Shown: positions 1 through 8,433 of the stretch, one piece after another | Layout: every line of letters starts with the position of its first letter | How positions within the stretch are numbered: position 1 is the first letter of the stretch | Assembly (NCBI RefSeq): GCF_036010505.1 | Contig: NZ_CP108569.1 | Span: 2,730,001 to 2,794,000, forward strand | Length of the DNA: 64,000 nt | DNA from: Streptomyces sp. NBC_01197 | Lineage (GTDB): Bacteria > Actinomycetota > Actinomycetes > Streptomycetales > Streptomycetaceae | Direction: 5' to 3' | Position numbers and translations under genes: made by a program | Notes under the pieces: generated by a model | Databases searched by the model: none | Seen by the model: only the letters and a program-made list of their open reading frames with translations | Told to the model about the DNA's origin: nothing

Positions 1-1375
1 GCGACGGGTACACGGTGAAGGCGTTCGCGATCTGCTCCACCGTCAGGTTGTTGTCGACCGCGATCGAGATCGGGTGGATCAGCTCGCTGGCCCGCGGGGC
101 CACGACCACCCCGCCGACCACGATGCCGGTACCCGGGCGACAGAAGATCTTGACGAAGCCGTCCCTGATGCCCTGCATCTTGGCGCGCGGGTTGCGCAGC
201 AGCGGCAGCTTGACGGCGCGCGCCACGATCTTGCCCGAGTCGACGTCGGCCTGGGTGTAACCGACGGTGGCGATCTCCGGGTCGGTGAAGACGTTGGAGG
301 AGACCGTCTTGAGGTTCAGCGGCTGCACCGCGTCACCGAGGAAGTGGTACATCGCGATACGGCCCTGCATGGCCGCGACCGAGGCGAGGGCGAAGATCCC
401 GGTGACGTCACCGGCCGCGTAGACGCCGGGTGCGCTGGTACGGGAGACCTTGTCGGTCCAGATGTGGCCGGACTCCTTCAGCCGGACCCCGGCCTCGTCC
501 AGACCCATGCCCGCACTGTTGGGGATGGCGCCGACCGCCATCAGGCAGTGGGTGCCGGAGATGACCCGGCCGTCGGCCAGGGTGACCTCGACCCGGTCGC
601 CCACCCGCTTGGCGGCGGCGGCGCGCGAGCGGGCCATCACGTTCATGCCACGGCGGCGGAACACGTCCTCCAGGACGGCGGCGGCGTCCGGGTCCTCGCC
701 GGGGAGCACCCGGTCACGGCTGGAGACGAGCGTGACGCGGGAGCCGAGCGCCTGGTAGGCGCCTGCGAACTCGGCGCCGGTGACACCGGAGCCGACCACG
801 ATGAGCTCCTCGGGCAGCTCGTCCAGGTCGTACACCTGCGTCCAGTTCAGGATGCGCTCGCCGTCCGGCTGCGCGTCCGGGATCTCCCGGGGGTGCCCGC
901 CGGTCGCGAGCAGGACCGCGTCGGCCGTCAGCGTCTCCTCGGTGCCGTCGGCTGCGGTGACGACCACCTGGCGGGAGCCGTCCATCGCCTGCTGCCCGAC
1001 GAGCCGGCCGCGGCCGCGCATCACCCGGGCGCCGGCCCTGGTGACCGATGCGGTGATGTCGTGGGACTGGGCGAGCGCGAGCCGCTTGACCCGCCGGTTC
1101 ACCTTGCCGAGGTCCACGCCGACCACCCGGGCCGCCCGTTCCAGCGGTGGGGTGTCGTCGGCGACGATGATGCCCAACTCCTCGTACGAAGAGTCGAAGG
1201 TCGTCATCACCTCGGCCGTGGCGATCAGGGTCTTGGAGGGCACGCAGTCGGTGAGCACGGATGCGCCGCCGAGTCCGTCGCAGTCGACGACGGTCACCTC
1301 CGCGCCGAGCTGGGCGCCCACCAGGGCCGCCTCGTATCCGCCAGGTCCGCCGCCGATGATCACGATCCGGGTCAC
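1..1375 (-). CDS. LpdA-like NAD(P)H-quinone dehydrogenase / dihydrolipoamide dehydrogenase-family flavoprotein (C-terminus outside window)
   Basis: The complement reads open from a GTG at 1375 to the window edge, about 458 codons. The N-terminus has the FAD-binding motif GGGPGG at about residues 8-13. The usual redox-disulphide segment of the family reads GLGGASVLTDCVPSK, with one cysteine instead of the CxxxxC pair. That pattern is known from mycobacterial LpdA-type quinone reductases, so true lipoamide dehydrogenase activity is unlikely. A second Rossmann motif (VGSGVTGAEFAG) and the ATGGHPREIP and YAAGDVTG segments are present. The last visible residues (NAFTVYPS) belong to the C-terminal dimerisation domain, so only a short tail is missing. 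It is divergent from the gene at 1613. Family is confident; the electron acceptor is inferred. Confidence 0.88.
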   Translation of the reverse strand, partial: MTRIVIIGGGPGGYEAALVGAQLGAEVTVVDCDGLGGASVLTDCVPSKTLIATAEVMTTFDSSYEELGIIVADDTPPLERAARVVGVDLGKVNRRVKRLALAQSHDITASVTRAGARVMRGRGRLVGQQAMDGSRQVVVTAADGTEETLTADAVLLATGGHPREIPDAQPDGERILNWTQVYDLDELPEELIVVGSGVTGAEFAGAYQALGSRVTLVSSRDRVLPGEDPDAAAVLEDVFRRRGMNVMARSRAAAAKRVGDRVEVTLADGRVISGTHCLMAVGAIPNSAGMGLDEAGVRLKESGHIWTDKVSRTSAPGVYAAGDVTGIFALASVAAMQGRIAMYHFLGDAVQPLNLKTVSSNVFTDPEIATVGYTQADVDSGKIVARAVKLPLLRNPRAKMQGIRDGFVKIFCRPGTGIVVGGVVVAPRASELIHPISIAVDNNLTVEQIANAFTVYPS

Positions 1376-1429
1376 GAAAAATCCGCCTCGCGTTGTCACC
1401 CCGGCCGCACTGCCGCCCCGGCCGGGGGT

Positions 1430-1511
1430 CCGGGGGGTGCCCCCGGGGAATGCAGTACGTGCTTCATTGTCCCGCACTCTTCAAGATGCTTCACCCCGGG
1501 GGCACCCCCGG
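1430..1511. repeat. Long imperfect inverted repeat between divergent genes
   Basis: The arm at 1430-1448 (CCGGGGGGTGCCCCCGGGG) pairs with 1494-1511 (CCCCGGGGGCACCCCCGG) except for one extra G. The arms are separated by about 45 bp of less GC-rich sequence. It lies in the 237-bp gap between the start of the flavoprotein and the start of the cyclotransferase-like gene, so it is not a simple end-of-gene terminator for either. It could form a large stem in transcripts from either strand. Confidence 0.55.
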
Positions 1512-1612
1512 AGCGCCCCCGGCCGGTCGGACGTGCCCCGGGGCACTCTTCCGGACGGCCGTCGCGGCGAAGTGACCCGGCCCCGAAATCCCACTGTCGT
1601 ACCCTCGACAGC

Positions 1613-2050
1613 ATGTCGCTCTACGCCGCGTACGCCGGCAACCTCGACGCGCGGCTGATGAGTCGCCGCGCTCCGCACTCCCCCCTGCGCGGCACCGGCT
1701 GGCTCAACGGCTGGCGGCTGACCTTCGGCGGTGAGCACATGGGCTGGGAGGGCGCGCTCGCCACCCTGGTCGAGGCGCCGCGCTCGCAGGTCTTCGTCGC
1801 TGTCTACGACATCGCCCCGATGGACCAGGACTCGATGGACCGCTGGGAGGGCGTCGGCCTCGACATATACCGGCGGATGCGGGTCCGGGTGGACACCATG
1901 GAGGGCGAGGAGCCCGCCTGGATCTATGTACTGAACGGGTACGAGGGCGGGCTGCCGTCGGCTCGGTACCTGGGTGAGCTGGCCGACGCCGCCGAGTCCG
2001 CGGGAGCGCCGCACGACTATGTGATGGAGCTCCGCAAGCGCCCCTGCTGA
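1613..2050 (+). CDS. Gamma-glutamylcyclotransferase-like protein
   Basis: 145 residues. The start [16 protein letters not shown] matches the YxSNL-type beginning of the gamma-glutamylcyclotransferase/AIG2 fold, and the length is normal for the family. Members cleave gamma-glutamyl amides with release of 5-oxoproline; the actual substrate here is unknown. The ATG at 1613 is preferred over a long upstream in-frame extension because that extension runs across the complement of the flavoprotein gene. A TACCCT hexamer at 1600-1605 ends 7 nt before the ATG and no Shine-Dalgarno is visible, which suggests a leaderless mRNA. Confidence 0.8.
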   Translation: MSLYAAYAGNLDARLMSRRAPHSPLRGTGWLNGWRLTFGGEHMGWEGALATLVEAPRSQVFVAVYDIAPMDQDSMDRWEGVGLDIYRRMRVRVDTMEGEEPAWIYVLNGYEGGLPSARYLGELADAAESAGAPHDYVMELRKRPC

Positions 2051-2137
2051 GGGCAGCGGGGGCGCCCCGCAGGGGCCCTCGCCGGGCGTTCGTCGGAAAC
2101 GACAAGACAACGATCCCAAGTCCGTCCACCGAGACAT

Positions 2138-2149
2138 CTACGCGCGTAG
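2138..2149. promoter_or_regulatory. Nucleoside-regulon palindrome, PNP promoter copy
   Basis: CTACGCGCGTAG is a perfect 12-bp palindrome. It lies 25 bp before the PNP start. A TACCCT -10-like hexamer follows at 2162-2167, 7 nt before the GTG, so the palindrome sits near the expected -35 region and the transcript is probably leaderless. The same 12-mer occurs before deoC and add, with near matches before deoA, the ABC ATPase and bmpA. Confidence 0.8.
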
Positions 2150-2174
2150 GCCCAGAACGGTTACCCTCTTCGGC

Positions 2175-3005
2175 GTGAACGCTTCAGTTAACCCGGACCT
2201 CCAGGTCGCCGCCGACAACCCCACTGTCGCCGCCGACGCCGCCGCCACCCGCCTCCGTGAGCTCACCGGCGCTGAGACCCACGATGTGGCCCTCGTCATG
2301 GGCTCCGGCTGGGCGCCGGCCGTCGACGCCCTGGGCACGCCCGTGGCCGATTTCACCGTGACAGAACTGCCCGGGTTCCCGCCGCCCGCCGTCGAGGGCC
2401 ACGGCGGACGCATCCGCTCGTACGCCGTCGGAGGCAAGCGCGCGCTGGTCTTCCTGGGCCGTACCCACTACTACGAGGGCCGCGGGGTCGCCGCCGTCTC
2501 GCACGGTGTGCGCACCGCCGTCGCGGCAGGCTGCAAGACCGTCGTCCTGACCAACGGCTGCGGCGGTCTGCGCGCCGGGATGCGCCCCGGCCAGCCGGTC
2601 CTCATCAGTGACCACATCAACCTGACGGCCACCTCGCCGATCATGGGCGCCAACTTCGTGGACCTCACCGACCTGTACTCGCCGCGGCTGCGCGCGCTGT
2701 GCAAGGAGGTCGACAACACACTGGAAGAGGGCGTGTACGTCCAGTTCCCCGGCCCGCACTACGAGACGCCCGCCGAGATCAACATGGTCCGGGTGCTCGG
2801 TGGCGACCTGGTCGGCATGTCCACGGTGCTGGAGGCCATCGCCGCACGCGAGGCCGGAGCCGAGGTGCTCGGCATCTCGCTGGTCACGAACCTGGCGGCC
2901 GGACTGACCGGCGAGCCGCTCAACCACGAAGAGGTACTGCAGGCCGGCCGTGACTCGGCCGCGCGGATGGGATCGCTGCTCTCGAAGGTCCTGGAGCGGA
3001 TCTGA
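2175..3005 (+). CDS. Purine nucleoside phosphorylase
   Basis: 276 residues. It is a trimeric-type (family 2) PNP by motif: VMGSGW near residue 41, GRTHYYEGR at 95-103, TNGCGGL at 126-132, GPHYETPAE at 193-201, GMSTVLEA at 214-221 and a base-contacting Asn in LVTNLAAG near 239. It splits purine (deoxy)nucleosides with phosphate to free base and (deoxy)ribose-1-phosphate in the cytoplasm. The GTG at 2175 follows the palindromic operator and a -10-like hexamer. The mutase downstream at 3201 handles the sugar-phosphate product. Confidence 0.93.
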   Translation: MNASVNPDLQVAADNPTVAADAAATRLRELTGAETHDVALVMGSGWAPAVDALGTPVADFTVTELPGFPPPAVEGHGGRIRSYAVGGKRALVFLGRTHYYEGRGVAAVSHGVRTAVAAGCKTVVLTNGCGGLRAGMRPGQPVLISDHINLTATSPIMGANFVDLTDLYSPRLRALCKEVDNTLEEGVYVQFPGPHYETPAEINMVRVLGGDLVGMSTVLEAIAAREAGAEVLGISLVTNLAAGLTGEPLNHEEVLQAGRDSAARMGSLLSKVLERI

Positions 3006-3045
3006 CGCGCCCGTCCCGGCCCCCGCTCCTCGATGGCAGCAGGAT

Positions 3046-3148
3046 CAAGCCCGTCCGGCGATTGAGGACATCTTTCAGCCTCTGCCGGTGGTACCTCCCG
3101 GCGGTAGCCGGGGGAGCTTGAGGAGCGGGGCCTGGGGGCGGAGCCCCG
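3046..3148 (+). repeat. Dispersed Streptomyces-type intergenic repeat
   Basis: The PNP-mutase gap holds AAGCCCGTCCGGCGATTGAG (3047-3066) and, further on, GAGCGGGGCCTGGGGGCGGA (3123-3142). I recognise both blocks from many Streptomyces intergenic regions, usually closer together. Here they are split by about 55 bp containing a CGGCGGTAGCCG-like hairpin. Recognition is from memory, not from a search. Confidence 0.5.
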
Positions 3149-3200
3149 GTCACGGGCACCACCAGCCCTACCCACCGTGAGGAACGAAAGGCAGACCACC

Positions 3201-4856
3201 GTGCAGCAGGATCTGATCACCCGTGCCGAGACCTGGCAGGCGGAGGACCCCGACCCCGACACCCGCGAAGAGCTGGCACGGCTCATCGAGGCGGCCACGG
3301 GCGACACGGAGGGCGGCGCCGCCACCGCCGAGCTGGCCGCCCGCTTCGGCGGCACCCTCCAGTTCGGTACGGCCGGCCTGCGCGGAGAGCTGGGCGCGGG
3401 GCCGATGCGGATGAACCGCGCCGTCGTCATACGCGCCGCGGCCGGCCTCGCCGCGTACCTCAAGGCACAGGGCCAGGCCGGCGGCCTGGTCGTCGTCGGC
3501 TACGACGCCCGCTACAAGTCCGCGGACTTCGCCAGGGACACCGCGGCCGTCATGACCGGCGCGGGACTGCGCGCCGCCGTGCTGCCCCGCCCGCTGCCCA
3601 CCCCGGTCCTCGCCTTCGCCATCCGCCACCTCGGCGCGGTCGCGGGCGTCGAGGTCACCGCGAGCCACAACCCGCCGCGCGACAACGGCTACAAGGTCTA
3701 CCTCGGTGACGGGTCGCAGATCGTGCCCCCGGCGGACACCGGGATCGCCGCGCGGATCGACGCGGTGCGGAGCCTGCACGACGTACCGCGCCCCGAGAGC
3801 GGCTGGGAGATCCTCGGCGATGACGTCCTGGGCGCCTATCTGTCCCGTACGGACGCCGTACTGACCTCCGGCTCCCCCCGCACCGCCCGCACCGTCTACA
3901 CGGCGATGCACGGCGTCGGCACGGAGACCCTGCTCGCCGCGTTCGCCAGGGCGGGCTTCCCGGAGCCGGTGCTCGTCACCGAACAGGCCGAGCCCGACCC
4001 GGCGTTCCCGACGGTCGCCTTCCCCAACCCGGAGGAGCCGGGCGCGATGGACCTCTCCTTCGCGACCGCCCGCCGCGCCGCCCCCGACATCGTCATCGCC
4101 AACGACCCGGACGCGGACCGCTGCGCGGTGGCCGTCCCGTACGAGGGCGACTGGCGGATGCTGCGCGGCGACGAACTGGGCGCGCTGCTCGCGGCGCACC
4201 TGGTGCGGCGCGGGGTGACCGGCACGTTCGCCGAGTCGATCGTGTCGTCGTCGCTGCTCGGCCGGATCGCGGAGGCGGCGTCGCTCCCGTACGAGGAGAC
4301 GCTGACCGGCTTCAAGTGGATCGCCCGCGTCGAGGGCCTGCGGTACGGATACGAGGAGGCGCTCGGCTACTGCGTCGACCCCGACGGCGTGCGCGACAAG
4401 GACGGCATCACGGCGGCCCTGCTCGTCGCCGAACTGGCCTCGGTACTGAAGGCCGAGGGCCGCACGCTGCTCGACCTGCTCGACGAACTGGCCGTCCGGC
4501 ACGGGCTGCACGCGACGGACCAGCTCTCGGTGCGCGTCGAGGACCTGTCGGTGATCACCGACGCCATGCGCCGGCTGCGCGAGCAGCCGCCGACGGAGCT
4601 GGCGGGCCTCAAGGTAACGAGCGCCGAGGATCTGTCCGACGGCACGGAACACCTGCCGCCCACGGACGGCCTGCGCTACCAGCTGGAGGGCGCCCGGGTG
4701 ATCGTCCGCCCGAGCGGCACCGAGCCGAAGCTCAAGTGCTACCTGGAGGTGGTCCTCCCGGTGGACTCCATCGACGGCGTCCCGGCGGCCAGGACCCGGG
4801 CGGACCGGGTCCTGGCGGCGATCAAGGCTGACCTGTCGCGGGCGGCAGGGCTGTAG
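3201..4856 (+). CDS. Phosphohexomutase-superfamily enzyme, probable phosphopentomutase/phosphomannomutase
   Basis: 551 residues from the GTG at 3201, which has GAAAGG about 9 nt upstream. The whole alpha-D-phosphohexomutase signature is present: catalytic serine in TASHNP near residue 154, the metal loop DPDADR near 301, and the phosphate-binding RPSGTEPK near 503. Length and motifs fit the PMM/PGM-2 group, which includes phosphopentomutases. Its place just after PNP suggests it converts ribose- and deoxyribose-1-phosphate to the 5-phosphates used by DeoC. That specificity is inferred from position; the sequence alone does not exclude a hexose mutase. Confidence 0.88.
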   Translation: MQQDLITRAETWQAEDPDPDTREELARLIEAATGDTEGGAATAELAARFGGTLQFGTAGLRGELGAGPMRMNRAVVIRAAAGLAAYLKAQGQAGGLVVVGYDARYKSADFARDTAAVMTGAGLRAAVLPRPLPTPVLAFAIRHLGAVAGVEVTASHNPPRDNGYKVYLGDGSQIVPPADTGIAARIDAVRSLHDVPRPESGWEILGDDVLGAYLSRTDAVLTSGSPRTARTVYTAMHGVGTETLLAAFARAGFPEPVLVTEQAEPDPAFPTVAFPNPEEPGAMDLSFATARRAAPDIVIANDPDADRCAVAVPYEGDWRMLRGDELGALLAAHLVRRGVTGTFAESIVSSSLLGRIAEAASLPYEETLTGFKWIARVEGLRYGYEEALGYCVDPDGVRDKDGITAALLVAELASVLKAEGRTLLDLLDELAVRHGLHATDQLSVRVEDLSVITDAMRRLREQPPTELAGLKVTSAEDLSDGTEHLPPTDGLRYQLEGARVIVRPSGTEPKLKCYLEVVLPVDSIDGVPAARTRADRVLAAIKADLSRAAGL

Positions 4857-4869
4857 GAACGGGGCCCCG

Positions 4870-4896
4870 GCGGGGGCGGGCCGTTACCGCCCCCGC
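4870..4896. terminator. Bidirectional hairpin between converging genes
   Basis: A perfect 10-bp stem, GCGGGGGCGG (4870-4879) with CCGCCCCCGC (4887-4896), closes a 7-nt loop. It lies in the 52-bp gap between the stops of the mutase and the converging SDR gene, the expected place for a shared terminator. There is no U-tract, as is usual in this group. Confidence 0.65.
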
Positions 4897-4908
4897 GTGC
4901 GGCTCCGC

Positions 4909-5859
4909 CTACCGGAAGCCGAGGTGCGGGTCGGTGCCCGTTAGCTCGCCGCCGGCGGCCCACAGACGGGCGGCGACGGCCCGGTCGGCCATATGTGAGG
5001 GGACCGGCTCGCACCGTGGTGTGCCGCGCAGGCCGAAGACCCTCGGCCCCCACAGCTGCCCTCCCCGCACCGCCGGATCGAGGACTGCACGTACGACGGG
5101 CCATGCTCCGGCGTCCTTGCCCTGCACCAGGAGCCCGGCGGGCAGGCCGCGCAGCCGCTCGCCGGGGGTTCGCGCATGTACCGGCGGGCGGGACGGGGTG
5201 AGGGAGTCCAGCGCGCCGCCGGGGTGGGCCACCACGCTGAGCACCGTGCTGTCGACGGCACGCAGGCGGCGGTCGAGTTCGAAGGCGAAGGACATCTGCG
5301 CCAGCTTCGACCGGCCGTAGGTGCGCTTGGGCCGGTAGTCCCGGAGCGACTGCAGATCGTCCAGGTCCAGTCGCTCGGACCGCGCCGCGAAGCTTCCCAC
5401 CGTCACGACGCGGCCCGCCGGTGCCGCCGACAGCAGGGGGGCCAGCCACTGGGTGAGAGCGAAGTGGCCGAGGTGGTTGGTGCCGAACATCAGCTCGTGA
5501 CCGTCCCCGGTTTCCCGGCGCGGCGGGTCGTCCAGCGCGACCCCCGCGTTGTGGACCACCGCGTCGAGACGGTCGAGGTCCAGCCTGTCCACGGCGGATT
5601 TCAGGGAGCCCAGGTCGGCGAGGTCCAGTGGAAGGTGGCGTACGTGCGCGCCGGGGACGCGCGAGCGGATCGAGGCCATGGCGGCGTCGGCCTTGGCGGC
5701 GTCCCGGCTGCCGAGTACGACGATGGCCCCGGTGGCGGCGAGCTGTTCGGCCACGAAGTAGCCGATCCCGGCGTTGCCGCCGGTGACCAGGAAGGTCCTG
5801 CCCTCGGCGGTCGGCAGCCGGTGAACGTCCCACGGCCGGCTCTGGGATGCGGAAGACAC
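4909..5859 (-). CDS. Short-chain dehydrogenase/reductase (retinol dehydrogenase-like)
   Basis: 316 residues. The NAD(P)-binding motif TGGNAGIG is at 26-33, HNAG at 103-106, a catalytic-position Ser near 156 (TVGSF), and the YGRSK catalytic pair at 181-185. The long C-terminus is typical of the retinol dehydrogenase/WW-oxidoreductase-like group. The GTG start has GGAG about 9 nt upstream. It stands alone, converging on the mutase, and no neighbour indicates the substrate. It is the first gene of the variable block. Confidence 0.85.
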   Translation of the reverse strand: MSSASQSRPWDVHRLPTAEGRTFLVTGGNAGIGYFVAEQLAATGAIVVLGSRDAAKADAAMASIRSRVPGAHVRHLPLDLADLGSLKSAVDRLDLDRLDAVVHNAGVALDDPPRRETGDGHELMFGTNHLGHFALTQWLAPLLSAAPAGRVVTVGSFAARSERLDLDDLQSLRDYRPKRTYGRSKLAQMSFAFELDRRLRAVDSTVLSVVAHPGGALDSLTPSRPPVHARTPGERLRGLPAGLLVQGKDAGAWPVVRAVLDPAVRGGQLWGPRVFGLRGTPRCEPVPSHMADRAVAARLWAAGGELTGTDPHLGFR

Positions 5860-6054
5860 GATAAAGGCTCCTTGCTCTCGGGGCCGGCACGCTCATGGGG
5901 AGCACCGGCCCGCCCAAGATCGCACCCTCCACCGACATACCGCCGACAGATCACCCACCACCGCCGACAGGCTTCCGACACCGCTCCCCCGAGCTGCGGA
6001 GTGCATCCGTTGCGCGCGGGCCGGGACGCCGCGCGCAACGGATGTTCTGGCTGA

Positions 6055-8136
6055 TCAGCCCTCTCTGGACACGGCGATCCGTCCCGCGTACCGCTGCGTC
6101 CAGCTGGTGTCGGTGTCCACGGTGAGGACCACGTCGTAGTAACCCTGCTGGGTCGGCCACCTGACGTCCGTCGTCCTGCCGCCGCGCACCGTGACGCTAC
6201 GGGTGCCGCCGAGGTAGTCGTGGGCGGTGAGCGTGTAGCGCACCGCCTCGGTACCGTCGTTGTGCAGCCTGAGCTTCACCTGGCCGCCGTGCTCGGTGCC
6301 CTCGTCCTTGAGCAGGGCGGCCTGCACGCGCGGGAGGCCACCGCCCTTCGCGCCGGCCGGTGCCACCTGCCCGGCGAAGGAGCGTACGAAGCCGTCGTTG
6401 CAGTAGATCGAGAAGGCGTACGCGCCGTCGGTGGCCGTGGTGTCCCAGGTGTACTCGCGCGGCTTGCCCGCGGTGACGGTGAACGGCGTGTTGGAGAACG
6501 CCTGGTGCTTGTCCGGGAACACCTGGAAACTCACGGCCTTGCCCTTCGGGCCGCCGGTCAGGGTCATCGTGGCGGTGACCTTCCCCGACGCGTGGTCCTC
6601 CACGAGGGTCGCGTGCGGATGGAAGGTCAGCGGGCGCGGCTTCATGTGGCCGGCGCTGATCGACACTGGCTGTTCGGCGAGCGGGTCCGCGAAGGCGGCC
6701 GGCCCAGGCTGCGGGTGGGCGAAGTCGAGGGCGCTGGTCAGGTCGCCCGCGATCGAGCGCCGCCAGTCGCTGATGTTGGGGCAGGTGAAGGGCTTGCCGA
6801 GGTGGGCAGCCCAGGTCTCCAGGAACCGGATCGTCGAGGTGTGGTCGAAGACCTCCGATGCGACGTGGCCGCCGCGGGTCCACGGCGAGACCAGCAGCAT
6901 CGGCACCCGCGCGCCGAAGCCGAGCGGGTACTCGCCGGCGTACTCCCGCGCCGTGCCCGCCTCCGGCCACGGCGGCAGCACATGGTCGAACTTCCCGTCG
7001 TTCTCGTCGTAGTTGAGGATGAAGAGGGTGTGGTCCCAGATGTCGGAGTTGCCCTGCAGGATGTCGAGGACCTTCTTGACGTAGCGCTCGCCGTGCATCG
7101 TGTCCGCGCCCGGGTGCTCGGACCAGCCGTACGGCGCCACGATCCAGGAGACCGCCGGCAACGGGTGCTCCGCGCCCGGCTGGCAGGCGTCGTGGAGGTC
7201 CTTGAGCACCGCGTCGAGGTTGGCCTCGGAATCGCCGCTCGGTGATGTCATGCCGGAGTAGTACGTGGCGTTGCCGCGCCAGATCAGCCCGGTGCCGGGC
7301 CGCAGCTTGGGGTCGTCGGCGCTCAGCCCCTCCGGGTCGAATCCCTTGAAGTACTTCAGCTCGTTGTCGCCGTAGTCGCCGACCCAGCTGCTGACGTAAC
7401 CCTGCCGCCCGTTGCCGCTGTTGTCGGAGTAGAGCCGCCAGTCGATGCCGGCCTGCTGGAGCTGCTCGGCCACGGTGATCCAGGGACGGGAGTAGTTGGA
7501 CTCGTCGGTGTTGCCCGTCTCAGCGTTGGCGGTGCCGCTCCACAGGTACTTCCGGTTGGGGTCCGTCGGACCGAACTCGGAGCAGAAGTACTGGTCGGCG
7601 ATGGTGTACTGCGCGGCGACCGAGTGATAGAAGCTCATGTAGGCGTCGCTGTGGTAGTTCATGCAACTTGCGCCGGAGTGCTGCACCCACATGTCCCACT
7701 TGCGGTGGTTGGCGTCGCCCCAGGCGCCGTGGTCGTTGCCCCAGGCGCCGTCGTCGGCCTTCGGGGTGGTGATGGTGCCGTTGCCGTCCTTCTGCTGGAA
7801 GACGGTGGTGCCGTCCTGGAACCGCAGGGCCTGCTTGTCGTTGAAGCCGCGTATGCCGGGGAAGGTGCCGAAGTAGTGGTCGAGGGACCGGTTCTCCTGC
7901 ATCAGGATCACGACGTGCTTCAGGTCCGACATCTGGCCCTTGAAGCCCCTCGGCAAGACGTACCCCGCGTTCGGAGCGGCGTACCCGGGGCCCGCACCGG
8001 CGATCCCGCCGAGCGCCACCGCTCCGGCGGTGGCCCCCACACTCTGGAGGAACCGGCGGCGGGTGGCGGCGCTCGTCGTCGTGGTGCTGCCGCCGGGCTC
8101 GGACTCGGGCCTCGGGGTGACCGGATCGGTCGTCAA
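6055..8136 (-). CDS. Tat-exported phospholipase C, phosphocholine type
   Basis: 693 residues. A twin-arginine signal (TRRRFLQSVGATAGAVALG, residues about 25-43) is followed by the phosphoesterase motif HVVILMQENRSLDHYFGT at 74-91, typical of phosphocholine-specific phospholipase C and acid phosphatase AcpA relatives. The final 200 residues look like the two C-terminal beta domains of these enzymes. Expected role: hydrolysis of extracellular phospholipid head groups. The start is TTG with GAGGAA about 5 nt upstream. No partner gene is adjacent. Confidence 0.88.
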   Translation of the reverse strand: MTTDPVTPRPESEPGGSTTTTSAATRRRFLQSVGATAGAVALGGIAGAGPGYAAPNAGYVLPRGFKGQMSDLKHVVILMQENRSLDHYFGTFPGIRGFNDKQALRFQDGTTVFQQKDGNGTITTPKADDGAWGNDHGAWGDANHRKWDMWVQHSGASCMNYHSDAYMSFYHSVAAQYTIADQYFCSEFGPTDPNRKYLWSGTANAETGNTDESNYSRPWITVAEQLQQAGIDWRLYSDNSGNGRQGYVSSWVGDYGDNELKYFKGFDPEGLSADDPKLRPGTGLIWRGNATYYSGMTSPSGDSEANLDAVLKDLHDACQPGAEHPLPAVSWIVAPYGWSEHPGADTMHGERYVKKVLDILQGNSDIWDHTLFILNYDENDGKFDHVLPPWPEAGTAREYAGEYPLGFGARVPMLLVSPWTRGGHVASEVFDHTSTIRFLETWAAHLGKPFTCPNISDWRRSIAGDLTSALDFAHPQPGPAAFADPLAEQPVSISAGHMKPRPLTFHPHATLVEDHASGKVTATMTLTGGPKGKAVSFQVFPDKHQAFSNTPFTVTAGKPREYTWDTTATDGAYAFSIYCNDGFVRSFAGQVAPAGAKGGGLPRVQAALLKDEGTEHGGQVKLRLHNDGTEAVRYTLTAHDYLGGTRSVTVRGGRTTDVRWPTQQGYYDVVLTVDTDTSWTQRYAGRIAVSREG

Positions 8137-8345
8137 TGGAGTTCCTCACGTGGGCGCGGATGCTGGGGCGTACGGCTCCAGTTGCTCATGCCTGGCGTAC
8201 GGGCTGCAGCTGCTCATCCAAGTCGGCCAACACCAACTCCGCGTGAATCCCGGCTGAGCGATGGCTGTCTCGTGCTCTTCGGCGGCAGTTCGTGCGGGAG
8301 TCAGGCCCACCTGCAGCCGGTCCCGGGCGGCTCCGCCGTGCCCCA

Positions 8346-8396
8346 CCTCTCCGGGCCTCTCCGGGCCTCTCCGGGCCTCTCCGGGCCTCTCCGGGC
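8346..8396 (+). repeat. 10-bp tandem repeat, about five copies
   Basis: The unit CCGGGCCTCT is perfectly repeated four times at 8351-8390, with partial copies on both sides. The array ends 3 bp before the palindromic element in front of the GlxA-type regulator. No coding sense is evident; it lies in the 296-bp gap between the phospholipase start and the regulator. Confidence 0.85.
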
Positions 8397-8398
8397 AG

Positions 8399-8433
8399 TG
8401 GCAAAAATCCACCACTCCATTAGGATTCTGCCA
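8399..8433. promoter_or_regulatory. Imperfect inverted repeat at the glxA-like start codon
   Basis: TGGCAAAAATCC (8399-8410) pairs with GGATTCTGCCA (8423-8433), with one mismatch and one missing base. The right arm ends on the A of the regulator's ATG. A very similar element lies at 9523-9557 before the HD gene, so this is a probable autoregulatory site. It is A/T-rich in an otherwise GC-rich region. Confidence 0.7.

Noticed and set aside
74..2050. 658-codon open frame on the + strand across the flavoprotein complement
   Set aside because: Its first 510 codons are a GC-rich shadow of the flavoprotein. Only the last 145 residues (from 1613) look like a protein family.
8346..8396. CRISPR-like array
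   Set aside because: Direct 10-bp repeats without spacers; no cas genes.
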